64,000 nucleotides of DNA, from the NCBI RefSeq assembly GCF_002217285.1, contig NZ_MUGW01000018.1, forward strand, positions 14,578 through 78,577, given 5' to 3'. The stretch is from Flavobacterium hercynium. Its GTDB lineage: Bacteria > Bacteroidota > Bacteroidia > Flavobacteriales > Flavobacteriaceae. The notes below the pieces were generated by a model. That model did no database searches and was not told the origin of the DNA. It worked only from the letters and a program-made list of their open reading frames with translations. Positions 25,005-34,435 of the stretch are shown here, one piece after another. The position numbers and the translations under genes were made by a program. The stretch's first letter is position 1, and every line of letters begins with the position of its first letter.

Positions 25005-25784
25005 TTATTGTGCTAATCCTATTAATCCATCAACAGAAGCAGCTTCCGGAGTTGTATCAAAGTTTTCTTTAATGTCTGTGAAGTATTTTAAAGCATCCTC
25101 TTTTTGTCCTAAAGTTAAGGCTGCTTTACCAGCTTTAAGTAAGAAACGAGGTGTTGTAAAATCATTTTTGTTAGACTCAGCCGCTTTAACATAATAGTCT
25201 AAAGCTTCTTTTTGTTGATTTTTTTGAGAGTAAGCATCTCCAATCGCTCCTTTTGCTAAAGCGCTTAAGATTACATCACTTGATTTAAAATCTCCTAAAT
25301 ATTTAATAGCCTCGTCAAATTTACCTGTATTTAGGTAAGCTATACCTGCGTAATAGTTTGCTAAGTTTCCTGCATCTGTACCAGAATACTCATCAGCGAT
25401 TTTTACGAATCCGAATTTACCTTCAGAACCGTTTAAAGCCAATTTGTATAATGAATCACTTGCTACACCGTCAGTTGCTTTTTGAAAATTTTGTTGTGCA
25501 ACAAACATTTCATTAGCAGCATCCTCTTGTTTAGGAGCTTCGATGAATTTTTGGTAAGCCAAATATCCAATAGTCGCTACAGCAATACCAGCAACTAAAC
25601 CAATAATGATTTTTTGATTTTTAGCAACCCAGTCTTCCGTTCTTGAAGCTGTCTCATCTAATTTTGAAAATACACCAGCTGTTGTGCTGTCTTTCTCATC
25701 AATGATTACTTGTTGTTCTTCATTTACTTCTTTAACTTCTTTTTCTTTCGGTGCTTTATATCCTCTTTTATTGTAAGTAGCCAT
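25005..25784 (-). CDS. TPR membrane protein (YfgM-like)
   Basis: A 259-residue protein. A charged cytoplasmic N terminus is followed by a single membrane helix (about residues 62-80, IIIGLVAGIAVATIGYLAY). The rest is a periplasmic array of tetratricopeptide-like repeats, for example NLANYYAGIAYLNTGKFDEA, then AKGAIGDAYSQKNQQKEA. The architecture is that of YfgM/ancillary SecYEG-associated proteins. It lies upstream of ribH and in the same direction. A specific partner cannot be named. Confidence 0.82.
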   Translation of the reverse strand: MATYNKRGYKAPKEKEVKEVNEEQQVIIDEKDSTTAGVFSKLDETASRTEDWVAKNQKIIIGLVAGIAVATIGYLAYQKFIEAPKQEDAANEMFVAQQNFQKATDGVASDSLYKLALNGSEGKFGFVKIADEYSGTDAGNLANYYAGIAYLNTGKFDEAIKYLGDFKSSDVILSALAKGAIGDAYSQKNQQKEALDYYVKAAESNKNDFTTPRFLLKAGKAALTLGQKEDALKYFTDIKENFDTTPEAASVDGLIGLAQ

Positions 25785-26165
25785 TTAAACATAATTTAGT
25801 GAACGGCAAAAATAAAATTTTTATTGAAACTGAAGTAAAAAAAATCAATTTTATATCTATTTCGCAAAAAATATTTTCAAAAATTACAACTCCTTTCTCT
25901 TTTGTCTTAAAATAATTCATACTGAAACACGCCAAAAGCCTTTTATATCGATAATTTTCGATAATTTGCACCTTCAAATTTTTGCTGTCCAAAACTTAGT
26001 TTTTCTTGGGGTTAAGACGTAATTTTAACTTCGAATTTCGAAGAATTTTACAAATTGAAGTGGTTTTTCTCGAAAAAGCCCTGAATCAAAATCCTAAAAA
26101 CGTAATCTAAGCGTAATAATTACGTTTTTGAAACAGCAAATTTTACTTTTAGAGCTCCTTAAAAA
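25785..26165. promoter_or_regulatory. Divergent intergenic region between TPR gene and recF
   Basis: This 381-base gap has no credible coding frame. On the minus strand a TATTTTTG -7 box at 25807-25814 precedes the TPR gene by 22 bases. On the plus side the only clear structure is a hairpin at 26096-26129, just upstream of recF. The middle part is plain AT-rich sequence. Confidence 0.55.
26096..26129 (+). other. Hairpin upstream of recF
   Basis: An 11-bp perfect inverted repeat, AAAAACGTAAT (26096-26106) with ATTACGTTTTT (26119-26129). It could be a terminator-like attenuator or an operator 37 bases ahead of the recF start. Its role cannot be told from the sequence. Confidence 0.5.
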
Positions 26166-27245
26166 ATGCATTTAAACAAAATTTCTCTTTTTAATTATAA
26201 AAATTTCTCTGAAATCAGTTTTGAGTTTGACAACAAAATTAATTGTTTTGTCGGCAAAAACGGTATCGGAAAAACCAATGTACTTGATGCTATTTATCAT
26301 TTGGCTTACGGAAAAAGTTATTTCAATCCGCTTGCTGTACAAAACATCAAACATGGGGAGGAGTTTTTTGTGATTGATGCCGAACTGCAAAAAAACGACC
26401 GAAGCGAACAAATTGTCTGTAGTTTAAAAAAAGGACAAAAAAAGATTCTGAAAAGAAATGGAAAAGCCTACGATAAGTTTTCAGATCATATTGGTTTTAT
26501 TCCTTTGGTTATTATTTCGCCGGCTGATCGCGATTTAATCGTAGAAGGAAGCGAAACGCGCCGTAAATTTATGGACAGCGTAATTTCGCAATTAGACGCT
26601 ACTTACCTGCAGGAACTCATTCAATATCAAAAAGTAATTGTGCAGCGAAATGCTTTGCTTAAATATTTTGCATTGAATCATGTTTTTGACAATGATACCT
26701 TATCTATATATAATGAGCAATTAAATGTTTTTGGTAAATCTATTTTTGAAAAAAGAAAAGTTTTCCTCGAACAGTTTATACCTATATTTAATATCCATCA
26801 TCAAGCCATTACAGGATCTGAAGAAACCGTGCAATTAGTTTATGAAAGCCATTTGTTTGAAAAAGACTTACTAACTATTTTACAAGAGAACATTAATAAA
26901 GATCGTGCCTTGCAATACACGAGCGCAGGAATTCACAAAGATGATTTGTCCTTTGAAATTGACAAACATCCTATTAAAAAGTTTGGTTCGCAAGGACAAC
27001 AAAAATCTTTTCTGATTGCATTGAAGCTGGCTCAGTTTGAATTTTTAAAAAAACAAAGCGGTGTAAAACCTCTTTTACTTTTTGATGATATTTTTGATAA
27101 GCTTGACGAAAGCCGAGTTGCTAAAATTATTGAAATGGTGAACAGCGAAACTTTTGGTCAGCTGTTTATCTCGGACACGCATCCCGAGCGAACAGAAGCA
27201 ATTGTAAAATCGACGCATCAGAGTTATAAAATTTTCAATTTATAA
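26166..27245 (+). CDS. recF: DNA replication and repair protein RecF
   Basis: A 359-residue ABC-type ATPase that helps load RecA at gapped DNA with RecO and RecR. The Walker A motif is GKNGIGKTN (residues 30-38), the signature is [16 protein letters not shown], and the Walker B motif is [13 protein letters not shown]. The N-terminal LFNYKNF matches other RecF proteins. It is separate from dnaA/dnaN, as usual outside proteobacterial origin regions. The DUF2461 gene follows in the same direction. Confidence 0.95.
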   Translation: MHLNKISLFNYKNFSEISFEFDNKINCFVGKNGIGKTNVLDAIYHLAYGKSYFNPLAVQNIKHGEEFFVIDAELQKNDRSEQIVCSLKKGQKKILKRNGKAYDKFSDHIGFIPLVIISPADRDLIVEGSETRRKFMDSVISQLDATYLQELIQYQKVIVQRNALLKYFALNHVFDNDTLSIYNEQLNVFGKSIFEKRKVFLEQFIPIFNIHHQAITGSEETVQLVYESHLFEKDLLTILQENINKDRALQYTSAGIHKDDLSFEIDKHPIKKFGSQGQQKSFLIALKLAQFEFLKKQSGVKPLLLFDDIFDKLDESRVAKIIEMVNSETFGQLFISDTHPERTEAIVKSTHQSYKIFNL

Positions 27246-27324
27246 TTATGTCGAAATTCAAAAACTAAAAATCATTACTTTAGTACCAACAATACTTAAT
27301 ATGCAACTGCAATAACAACTGAAT

Positions 27325-28005
27325 ATGCTAACGAAAGAATCATTGCAATTTTTAGACGATTTAAAGAAAAACAACAATCGTGATTGGTTTCAGGAAAACA
27401 AAAAACGTTACGAAGTCTTTAAAAAAGATTACCATCAATTGGTAAGTGATTTTTTGGATGCAATGAAACCACTTGATCCTTCATTAGAATTATTAGAGGT
27501 TAAAAATTGTACGTTCAGAATCAATCGTGATATTCGTTTTTCTAAAGACAAATCGCCATACAAAGCGCATTTAGGTGTTTGGCTTTCATCTGGTGCAAAA
27601 GGTCAAAACAGATCCGGGTATTACGTGCACATCGAAAAAGGAGCCAGTTTTATCGCCGGAGGATTTTATTCTCCCGATGCTGACCAGTTAAAAAAAGTTC
27701 GTAAAGAAATTGCTTTTTTCCATGACGATCTGGAAGCTATTCTTGCTGATAAACATTTCAAAAAAGAATTCAAGAATTTTGATATCGATGATAACAATTC
27801 ACTTAAAAACCCACCAAGAGGTTACGAAAAAGACCATCCCGCTATCGAGTTTTTAAAATTGAAAAGCTTTACAACAAGTCAAAAATTCGATATTGCTGAA
27901 GTAACGCAAAAAGATTTTGTTTCGAAAATGAGTCAAAAGCTGATTGCACTAAAACCGTTAAACGAATTCATCAATCGCGCTCTGGAAACAGAGGAAGAGT
28001 TCTAA
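27325..28005 (+). CDS. DUF2461 protein
   Basis: A 226-residue cytoplasmic protein of the DUF2461 (TIGR02453) family, recognised by FLDDLKKNNNRDWFQENKKR at the N terminus and FRINRDIRFSKDKSPYKAH near residues 70-90. The family is widespread in Bacteroidota but has no established function. It follows recF by 79 bases and precedes a glycosyltransferase by 17 bases. Confidence 0.88.
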   Translation: MLTKESLQFLDDLKKNNNRDWFQENKKRYEVFKKDYHQLVSDFLDAMKPLDPSLELLEVKNCTFRINRDIRFSKDKSPYKAHLGVWLSSGAKGQNRSGYYVHIEKGASFIAGGFYSPDADQLKKVRKEIAFFHDDLEAILADKHFKKEFKNFDIDDNNSLKNPPRGYEKDHPAIEFLKLKSFTTSQKFDIAEVTQKDFVSKMSQKLIALKPLNEFINRALETEEEF

Positions 28006-28022
28006 AAAAATATTTTTATTTA

Positions 28023-29081
28023 ATGAAAAGGAAAATACTTTTTCTGGGAGAATCTTATCGTGCTGATGCTATTACGTGGATGAATGGTCTGAAAGAGTTT
28101 GGCAATTTTGACATTATTACTTGGGAACTGCAAACACCAAGTAATTCAAAACTAAACCGATTCAAACGCATTTTAGAATACGGATTTGCTCCTTTCGCGA
28201 TTCGGAAAATAGTACATCAGCAAAAACCGGATATGGTCATTGCGGAACGTACCACCAGTTACGGATTTCTGGCGGCTTTGTCAGGTTCAAAAACCATTGC
28301 CGTCGCACAACAAGGACGAACTGATTTATGGCCAGAAGGTTCTGTTTTATATCCGTTTAAAAAGTTTATTCAGAAATACGCGTTCAAAAAAGCACATTTA
28401 ATTCACGCTTGGGGACCTGTTATGACGATTTCAATGAAGGAAATTGGAGTTGATATGAATAAAGTTCTAGTGCTGCCAAAAGGAATTAACTTATCGCTTT
28501 TCGCTCCTTCAACTAGCTTTTCTACCAAAATTGAAGCCATTGTAACACGATCGCTGCAACCTGAATACCGTCATGATTCTATTCTGAAATCGTTTGCCAT
28601 TCTACATCAAAAAGGAATTGATTTTTCGCTAACAATCGTTGGTGACGGAACCCGATTAAATTTTTTAAAAGAGTTAGCCAAAGACTTGAAAATCGAAAAC
28701 AAAGTGATTTTTACAGGACGAATTCCAAATACTGATCTTCCTGCTTTATTGCAACAAGCAAATATTTACATTAGCATGCCTATTACCGAAGGCGTTTCAG
28801 CATCTTTGTTTGAAGCGATGGCTTGTAATTGTTATCCTATCGTTTCGAATATTCCGGGAAATCAAAGCTGGATTACACACCGAAAAAATGGTCAGCTTAT
28901 TGAAATTGATAATATCGAAATACTTGCCGAAGAATTGATTTGGTCTTTTGAAAATGCTGAATCCCGAAATAATGCAATCCTAGAAAACAGAAAATTTGTT
29001 GAAGCCAATGCTAATTATAAGACTAACATGAAGCTGATTGCAGATAAATACCACACGTTATTAGATTCCAGAAATCTTTAA
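28023..29081 (+). CDS. Glycosyltransferase, GT4-like
   Basis: A 352-residue GT-B glycosyltransferase. The N-terminal domain contains DMVIAERTTSYGFLAAL, the C-terminal nucleotide-sugar domain contains TIVGDGTRL and VIFTGRIP, and the donor-binding motif EGVSASLFE (the EX7E pattern) is near residue 257. It probably acts in cell-surface polysaccharide synthesis. Donor and acceptor are unknown. It is not in a recognisable polysaccharide cluster; only one more glycosyltransferase (GT2) lies nearby. Confidence 0.88.
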   Translation: MKRKILFLGESYRADAITWMNGLKEFGNFDIITWELQTPSNSKLNRFKRILEYGFAPFAIRKIVHQQKPDMVIAERTTSYGFLAALSGSKTIAVAQQGRTDLWPEGSVLYPFKKFIQKYAFKKAHLIHAWGPVMTISMKEIGVDMNKVLVLPKGINLSLFAPSTSFSTKIEAIVTRSLQPEYRHDSILKSFAILHQKGIDFSLTIVGDGTRLNFLKELAKDLKIENKVIFTGRIPNTDLPALLQQANIYISMPITEGVSASLFEAMACNCYPIVSNIPGNQSWITHRKNGQLIEIDNIEILAEELIWSFENAESRNNAILENRKFVEANANYKTNMKLIADKYHTLLDSRNL

Positions 29082-29166
29082 TCTTTAAAAAAGAATCAAA
29101 ACGTAACTTTTTTCTTATTTTGCCGACATATTAACTGTTCCATTGTTTCATTTAATTACTAAGGTC

Positions 29167-30270
29167 ATGAATAACAGAAGAAATTGGTTAAAACAAATAG
29201 GTTTAGGTGTTGTAGGTTTAAGTGTTTATCAACTTGAAGCTTTCGAGAAAAAACCAACACAAGAATATTTTCTGCCCAATATAGACAACGCTCCTATATT
29301 GTTAAGGTCTAATGAAAATCCGTACGGACCTTCGCCACTTGCGATAAGCGCCATGTCAAAAAGCATCAGCTTAAGCAATCGATATGGCTGGAATATTGCA
29401 TCAGAACTTGTGACTGCTATTGCTAAAACCAATAAAGTTTCAGATCAGAATGTTTTGTTAGGAGCAGGATCAACTGAAATCTTGGATTTGGTTCTTCAAT
29501 ACGTTGCCTTAAAAAAGGGAAATTTTGTAATAGCCGAAACGACTTTTGATTACTGGACTTACCCTGCTGAAAAACTAGGCATCAAAAAAATAAGCATTCC
29601 GCTCACTAAAGACAAAAAACATAATTTAACGGCAATGTTACAAGCAATTGATGCAGATACCAAAATGGTTTACCTCTGCAATCCCAATAACCCAACGGGA
29701 ACAATATGCGAACGCGAAAAATTAATATCGTTTATAAATGAGGCTACCAAAAAAACGCTAGTTTTCGTCGATGAAGCTTATATTGATTTTACAAAAGAAG
29801 AATCCTTGAGTGCTTTAATAACAGACAACAAAAACTTGATTATCACTAAAACCTTTTCCAAAATGCATGGTTTAGCCGGCGCACGAATTGGTTACGCCCT
29901 TGCCTCCTCTTCAACTATTGAGGAACTTTCAGCTTTAAAATCATCTCCAAATCTGTCTATTGCCACAGTAACAAGTGCAGGTGCAATGGCATCATTACAG
30001 GATGAAAAATTTGTTCAAAAAGTATTTACTTTAAATGAAGAAGTAAAAAAATATACAATTGAACAACTTACTAAGCTTGGTTTGACCTGCATTCCTTCTT
30101 TTACCAACTTCATTTACTTTTCGCTTGACAATTATAAAAAAGATTATTTTAAACAATTGACGGATCATAATATAATGGGAACTAAAATTTATGAATCTAA
30201 CGGAAAATGGACCAGAATAACGATTGGCACGATGAAGGAAATGCAGCAATTTATTGCAGCTCTTCAATAA
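29167..30270 (+). CDS. HisC-like PLP aminotransferase with Tat-type signal
   Basis: A 367-residue class I/II aminotransferase. The core carries NPNNPTGT, FVDEAYIDF and the PLP lysine in TFSKMHGLAGARIG, matching the histidinol-phosphate aminotransferase group. The N terminus is unusual: MNNRRNWLKQIGLGVVGL has a twin arginine followed by a hydrophobic stretch, which fits a Tat export signal. ATG 29167 is chosen because it starts directly ahead of this signal. It is not next to other his genes. A periplasmic amino-acid or phosphonate aminotransferase is more likely than the cytoplasmic histidine enzyme, but the substrate is unknown. Confidence 0.87.
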   Translation: MNNRRNWLKQIGLGVVGLSVYQLEAFEKKPTQEYFLPNIDNAPILLRSNENPYGPSPLAISAMSKSISLSNRYGWNIASELVTAIAKTNKVSDQNVLLGAGSTEILDLVLQYVALKKGNFVIAETTFDYWTYPAEKLGIKKISIPLTKDKKHNLTAMLQAIDADTKMVYLCNPNNPTGTICEREKLISFINEATKKTLVFVDEAYIDFTKEESLSALITDNKNLIITKTFSKMHGLAGARIGYALASSSTIEELSALKSSPNLSIATVTSAGAMASLQDEKFVQKVFTLNEEVKKYTIEQLTKLGLTCIPSFTNFIYFSLDNYKKDYFKQLTDHNIMGTKIYESNGKWTRITIGTMKEMQQFIAALQ

Positions 30271-30410
30271 AACCTCATCAAAAATTTACTTAATGTCAGT
30301 TGCGGTTATTTTAACAATTTTGTTTGCTGATATTTTATAAAAATCAATCCAAATAAATTATAATCCTTACTTTTGAAACCAGAATTAATTCGACAAAAAG
30401 CCTTTTATAT

Positions 30411-31424
30411 ATGGAAATCCAATCCAATTTTTCTTTAAAAAAATTCAATACGTTTGGCATCGAAGCCAATGCTAAACAATTTGTTGCTGTGCACTCTGTT
30501 AAAGAATTAAAAACAATTTTAGAAGAAAATAAAAACGAGAAAAAATTTATTTTAGGAGGCGGAAGCAATATGCTTTTAACTAAAGATATTGATGCTTTGG
30601 TTATTCATATCGATTTAAAAGGGAAAAAAGTAATTAAAGAAGATGATGATTTTGTCTGGGTCGAAAGTCAGGCAGGAGAAACCTGGCATGATTTCGTTCT
30701 TTATACGATTGAGCAAAATTTTGGCGGTTTAGAAAATATGTCGCTTATTCCCGGTAATGTTGGTACAACACCCGTTCAGAATATTGGTGCTTACGGAACT
30801 GAAATCAAAGATACTTTTGTTTCGTGTGAAGCAATAAATATTGACTCCCTGGAATTAAAAACATTCACGAATGAAGAATGTAATTTTGGATACCGTGAAA
30901 GTATTTTTAAAAATGAAGTTAAGGATCAATATATTATTACATCCGTTATTTACAAACTGACGAAACGCAATCATAAAATCAATACCTCGTACGGAGATAT
31001 TTTGGCTGAATTAGCCAAGAATAACATTACTGAACCCTCTTTAAAAGATGTTAGTAATGCTGTAATTACGATTAGACAAAGCAAATTACCTGATCCTAAA
31101 GAATTAGGAAACAGCGGAAGCTTTTTTAAAAATCCAATTCTATTAAAAACTGATTTTGAACCGATACATCATAAATTCCCTGAAATGAAATTTTATGAGG
31201 TTTCTGCGACTGAAGTAAAAGTTCCGGCTGGCTGGCTTATTGAGCAGGCAGGTTTTAAAGGAAAACGTTTTGGCGATGCCGGCGTTCATAAAAATCAGGC
31301 TTTAGTTCTGGTAAATTACGGAAACGCAACTGGACAAGAAATTTTAGCCGTTTCAAAAGAAGTACAAAAAACTGTTTTTGAAACCTTTGGTATTCATATC
31401 GAAGCTGAAGTAAATGTGATTTAA
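30411..31424 (+). CDS. murB: UDP-N-acetylenolpyruvoylglucosamine reductase
   Basis: A 337-residue FAD enzyme that reduces UDP-GlcNAc-enolpyruvate in peptidoglycan precursor synthesis. The FAD motif GGGSNMLLT, the block GNVGTTPVQNIGAYGTEIK, FGYRESIFK (catalytic Tyr/Arg region) and NSGSFFKNP (catalytic Ser) are present. The AGWLIEQAGFKGKRFGDAGV segment and the length indicate the type I enzyme, as in E. coli. It is monocistronic or first in a run with GNAT and PaiB-like genes. Confidence 0.96.
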   Translation: MEIQSNFSLKKFNTFGIEANAKQFVAVHSVKELKTILEENKNEKKFILGGGSNMLLTKDIDALVIHIDLKGKKVIKEDDDFVWVESQAGETWHDFVLYTIEQNFGGLENMSLIPGNVGTTPVQNIGAYGTEIKDTFVSCEAINIDSLELKTFTNEECNFGYRESIFKNEVKDQYIITSVIYKLTKRNHKINTSYGDILAELAKNNITEPSLKDVSNAVITIRQSKLPDPKELGNSGSFFKNPILLKTDFEPIHHKFPEMKFYEVSATEVKVPAGWLIEQAGFKGKRFGDAGVHKNQALVLVNYGNATGQEILAVSKEVQKTVFETFGIHIEAEVNVI

Positions 31425-31456
31425 AAGCAATAAATTTTCAGACTATAAAGATATAA

Positions 31457-31915
31457 ATGACCGAAAACATTTCCATAGAAATTATAAGTCCAAACGATGA
31501 AAAAGCATCGTCAATTATCGACGAATTGTCTTCAAATTTGTTTGTTCGTTTTGGAAGTGATGGCAAAAATTCTTTTACAGACTGGGAAAATGACAATTCT
31601 AAGTTTGTATTTGCTGTTGCAGTGCAAGATAATGAAATTGTAGGTTGTGGTGCCATTAGACCGATTGATGAAAATGTTGCAGAAGTTAAACGAATGTATT
31701 CTAAACTTCCACGAAAGAGAATTGGAAAGATGATTTTATCATTTTTAGAGGATAAAGCAAAAATCATAGGTTACACTAATCTGGTTTTAGAAACACGACT
31801 GAAAAATGACGAAGCAGTTTCTTTTTATCAAAAGCAAGGATATAAAGTAATTTCTAATTATGGAAAATATAAGGATCGTCCCGAAGCGATATGTTTTGGA
31901 AAATCTTTGATTTAA
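31457..31915 (+). CDS. GNAT-family acetyltransferase
   Basis: A 152-residue protein of the GNAT fold. EVKRMYSKLPRKRIGKMIL gives the acetyl-CoA binding R-x-x-G-x pattern, followed by LVLETRLKNDEAVSFYQKQG, the typical motif B. Substrate unknown. It begins 33 bases after murB, and its stop lies just before the start of the PaiB-like gene. Confidence 0.9.
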   Translation: MTENISIEIISPNDEKASSIIDELSSNLFVRFGSDGKNSFTDWENDNSKFVFAVAVQDNEIVGCGAIRPIDENVAEVKRMYSKLPRKRIGKMILSFLEDKAKIIGYTNLVLETRLKNDEAVSFYQKQGYKVISNYGKYKDRPEAICFGKSLI

Positions 31916-31926
31916 ATAACAAAAAA

Positions 31927-32541
31927 ATGTATACACCAAAAATTTACAAAGACGAAGATCCGGAATCAATCAGAACTTTTTTGAAAGAAAACAGTTTTGG
32001 CATTCTGATTAATCAGACCAATGGAAGATTGTGTGCAACACATATTCCGATTGAACTTGAAGTAAATGCTGATGGAAAAGAAATTTTGCAGGGACATATT
32101 TCAAAACTGAATCCGCAAGCAGACGGTTTTGCAGAAAACGATCAGGTTCTGGCTGTATTCTCTGGTCCGCATTCTTATATTTCCTCTTCCTGGTACGATC
32201 ATGAAAATGTACCTACGTGGAATTACATAGCCGTACATGTTTACGGGCGAATCAAAATTATTGATGAAGCTACTGCAATAGAGCAGCTAAAAAAATTAGT
32301 CGACAAATACGAAGCCGGTTCTGAAAACCCTGTTCGTGTTGAAGATTTATCAGCAAAAACAATGCGTGAAGCAAGAGGAATCTTTGGTTTTGAAATTGAA
32401 ATTGATGAAATTCAGGCTACCAAAAAACTCTCTCAAAACAGGGATGACCACAATTATAGCAATATAATTACAGAGCTAGAGAAAACAGAAAACCCTATGG
32501 CTATTGCAGTTGCAAAAGAAATGGGTAAATGCCGAAAGTAA
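31927..32541 (+). CDS. FMN-binding protein of the PaiB family
   Basis: A 204-residue protein with the PaiB pattern: MYTPKIYKDEDPESI at the N terminus, GILINQTNGRLCATHIPIEL, and SSSWYDHENVPTWNYIAVH with the flavin-contact region. PaiB proteins have a split-barrel FMN-binding fold and were first described as negative regulators in Bacillus; in other taxa they may be oxidoreductases. ATG 31927 is used because the conserved N terminus begins there; the frame upstream overlaps the GNAT gene. Confidence 0.9.
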   Translation: MYTPKIYKDEDPESIRTFLKENSFGILINQTNGRLCATHIPIELEVNADGKEILQGHISKLNPQADGFAENDQVLAVFSGPHSYISSSWYDHENVPTWNYIAVHVYGRIKIIDEATAIEQLKKLVDKYEAGSENPVRVEDLSAKTMREARGIFGFEIEIDEIQATKKLSQNRDDHNYSNIITELEKTENPMAIAVAKEMGKCRK

Positions 32542-32577
32542 ATTAGTTAAAATTATCAAAAATTAAGAATTCATAAG

Positions 32578-32585
32578 TACATTTG
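32578..32585 (+). promoter_or_regulatory. -7 promoter box (TACATTTG)
   Basis: A perfect TAnnTTTG box 39 bases upstream of the GT2 glycosyltransferase start. This would drive glycosyltransferase and sigma factor together, since the two genes overlap. Confidence 0.5.
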
Positions 32586-32624
32586 CACTCGCAATATTCA
32601 GGAATTAAAAGACATTAAAATCAG

Positions 32625-33731
32625 ATGCTTACAATTACTTTTTACTTTTTTATCGCTATTGTTGTCGTACAACTTTCTTATTATCTGGGGATTTTTGGGA
32701 AGTTTGCTTTTGGCAAACCTCAAACCATTGAGAAACAAAAAGTTCCGGTATCGGTAATTGTTTGTGCCAAGAATGAAGAGAACAACGTAAAGAACTACAT
32801 TCCGCTATTAGCAGAACAAGATTATCCTGATTTTGAAATTGTTTTAATCGATGATGCTTCAAGTGATGAAACACTGGAAGTTTTTGAAGAATTTGAGCAA
32901 AAATACGACAACATCAGACTTGTAAAGGTAGAGAACAACGAAGCCTTTTGGGGTAATAAAAAATATGCTTTAACTTTAGGAATTAAAGCTTCAAAAAAAG
33001 AATATCTTTTGTTTACGGATGCTGATTGTTATCCTACATCAAAAGACTGGATTACAGCTATGTCATCTCAATTTACGGAGGAAAAAACGATTATATTGGG
33101 ATATGGAGGTTATGAGAGAATTGAGCGTTCTTTACTTAACAAAGTAATTCGTTTTGAAACTATCCTAACGGCTGTTCAATATTTTTCATGGGCAAAAATA
33201 GGATTACCTTACATGGGAGTTGGCAGAAATCTCGCGTATAAAAAAGAAGAGTTTTTTAATGTAAATGGTTTTATAGAACACATTCAGGTTCGCTCCGGTG
33301 ATGATGATTTATTTGTAAACCAAGCAGCTAATAAAAACAATACAGCCATTGCTTATCATCCTGATAGTTTTACATACTCAAGACCTAAAAAGTCATATAG
33401 CGAGTGGTTTACACAAAAAAGAAGACACGCTACTACGGCAAATCATTATAAGTTTTTTGATAAAATGCAATTAAGTATTTTTTATACTTCACAATTATTT
33501 TTCTTTTTATTAGTTATTCTTTTATTGTCTTTACAATTTCAATGGATCTTTGTATTGGCTTTACTGGCTACACGATACACTATTGCATGGATTGTAATGG
33601 GGGTTTCTGCCGGAAAATTGAAAGAAAGAGATTTGAGAATATGGTTTCCTATTGTTGAGATAGTACTTATATTCACGCAAATCAATATCTTTATAACTAA
33701 TATCTTTTCAAAACCTGTACATTGGAAATAA
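32625..33731 (+). CDS. GT2 glycosyltransferase, membrane-anchored
   Basis: A 368-residue GT-A enzyme. An N-terminal membrane helix is followed by the GT2 domain VPVSVIVCAKNEENNV, VLIDDASSDET, FTDADCYP (DXD-type metal site), GVGRNLAYKKEEF, SGDDDLFVN and QKRRHAT (processive-type box). Two or three C-terminal helices follow. It likely builds a surface polysaccharide or glycolipid. Its last bases overlap the TTG start of the sigma-factor gene. Confidence 0.9.
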   Translation: MLTITFYFFIAIVVVQLSYYLGIFGKFAFGKPQTIEKQKVPVSVIVCAKNEENNVKNYIPLLAEQDYPDFEIVLIDDASSDETLEVFEEFEQKYDNIRLVKVENNEAFWGNKKYALTLGIKASKKEYLLFTDADCYPTSKDWITAMSSQFTEEKTIILGYGGYERIERSLLNKVIRFETILTAVQYFSWAKIGLPYMGVGRNLAYKKEEFFNVNGFIEHIQVRSGDDDLFVNQAANKNNTAIAYHPDSFTYSRPKKSYSEWFTQKRRHATTANHYKFFDKMQLSIFYTSQLFFFLLVILLLSLQFQWIFVLALLATRYTIAWIVMGVSAGKLKERDLRIWFPIVEIVLIFTQINIFITNIFSKPVHWK

Positions 33732-34273
33732 ACTCTAAAATAGAAAAAGCAAAAAAAGGCGATCAGATCGCCTTTACTTTTTTATTAGATTTTTACTGGA
33801 ACGAGGTATACAGCTTTATGCTGAAACGTACTGAAAATGAAACGACTGCAGAAGACATTACCATAGAAACATTCTCTAAGGCTTTTGACAAAATAGGATC
33901 TTACAATCCTGAATTTCAGTTCAACACCTGGTTAATTGCCATTGCAAAGAATGTGTACATCGATTTACTTCGCAAAAAGAAAACCAATCTTTTTATTGAA
34001 ATTACTGACGCTGAAGATCAGCAAGCCTATAATATTGCAGACACTTCTCTGTCTGCCGAAGATGCATTAATCAAAGAGCAAAACCTATCAAGACTCTTGC
34101 AATGCATCAAAGAATTAAAACCCCACTACCAGGAAGTTATTCAACTTCGCTACTTTCAGGAAATGACTTATCAGGAAATTGCACTCAAAATAAATGAGCC
34201 TTTAAGCAATGTAAAAGTAAAATTACTCCGCGCTAAAAAATTATTAGCAGAAATCATCGAACGTAATAGATAA
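33722..34273 (+). CDS. ECF-type RNA polymerase sigma factor
   Basis: A 183-residue sigma-70 family protein with region 2 (AEDITIETFSKAFDKI, FNTWLIAIAKNVYIDLLRKK) and region 4 (ELKPHYQEVIQLRYFQEMTY then IALKINEPLSNVKVKLLRAK). The TTG start at 33722 is needed to include region 2.1; no ATG lies in frame near it. It overlaps the end of the glycosyltransferase gene by ten bases, so the two are co-transcribed. No anti-sigma gene is adjacent; the TonB-like gene follows after a 160-base gap. The target regulon is unknown. Confidence 0.9.
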   Translation: MEINSKIEKAKKGDQIAFTFLLDFYWNEVYSFMLKRTENETTAEDITIETFSKAFDKIGSYNPEFQFNTWLIAIAKNVYIDLLRKKKTNLFIEITDAEDQQAYNIADTSLSAEDALIKEQNLSRLLQCIKELKPHYQEVIQLRYFQEMTYQEIALKINEPLSNVKVKLLRAKKLLAEIIERNR

Positions 34274-34435
34274 TTCATTATCTTTAGCTATACAATAAGA
34301 TATAATTCTATTAACTCTTAAAAACTTAAACATTCCGCACACCCAACGTTCTTTTCGAAATTATTAGTTATCAACTAAACTAATTCCATTTGGCTTATGA
34401 TTTAATTTTACTTAACCTTAAAACCCCCTTAAATT

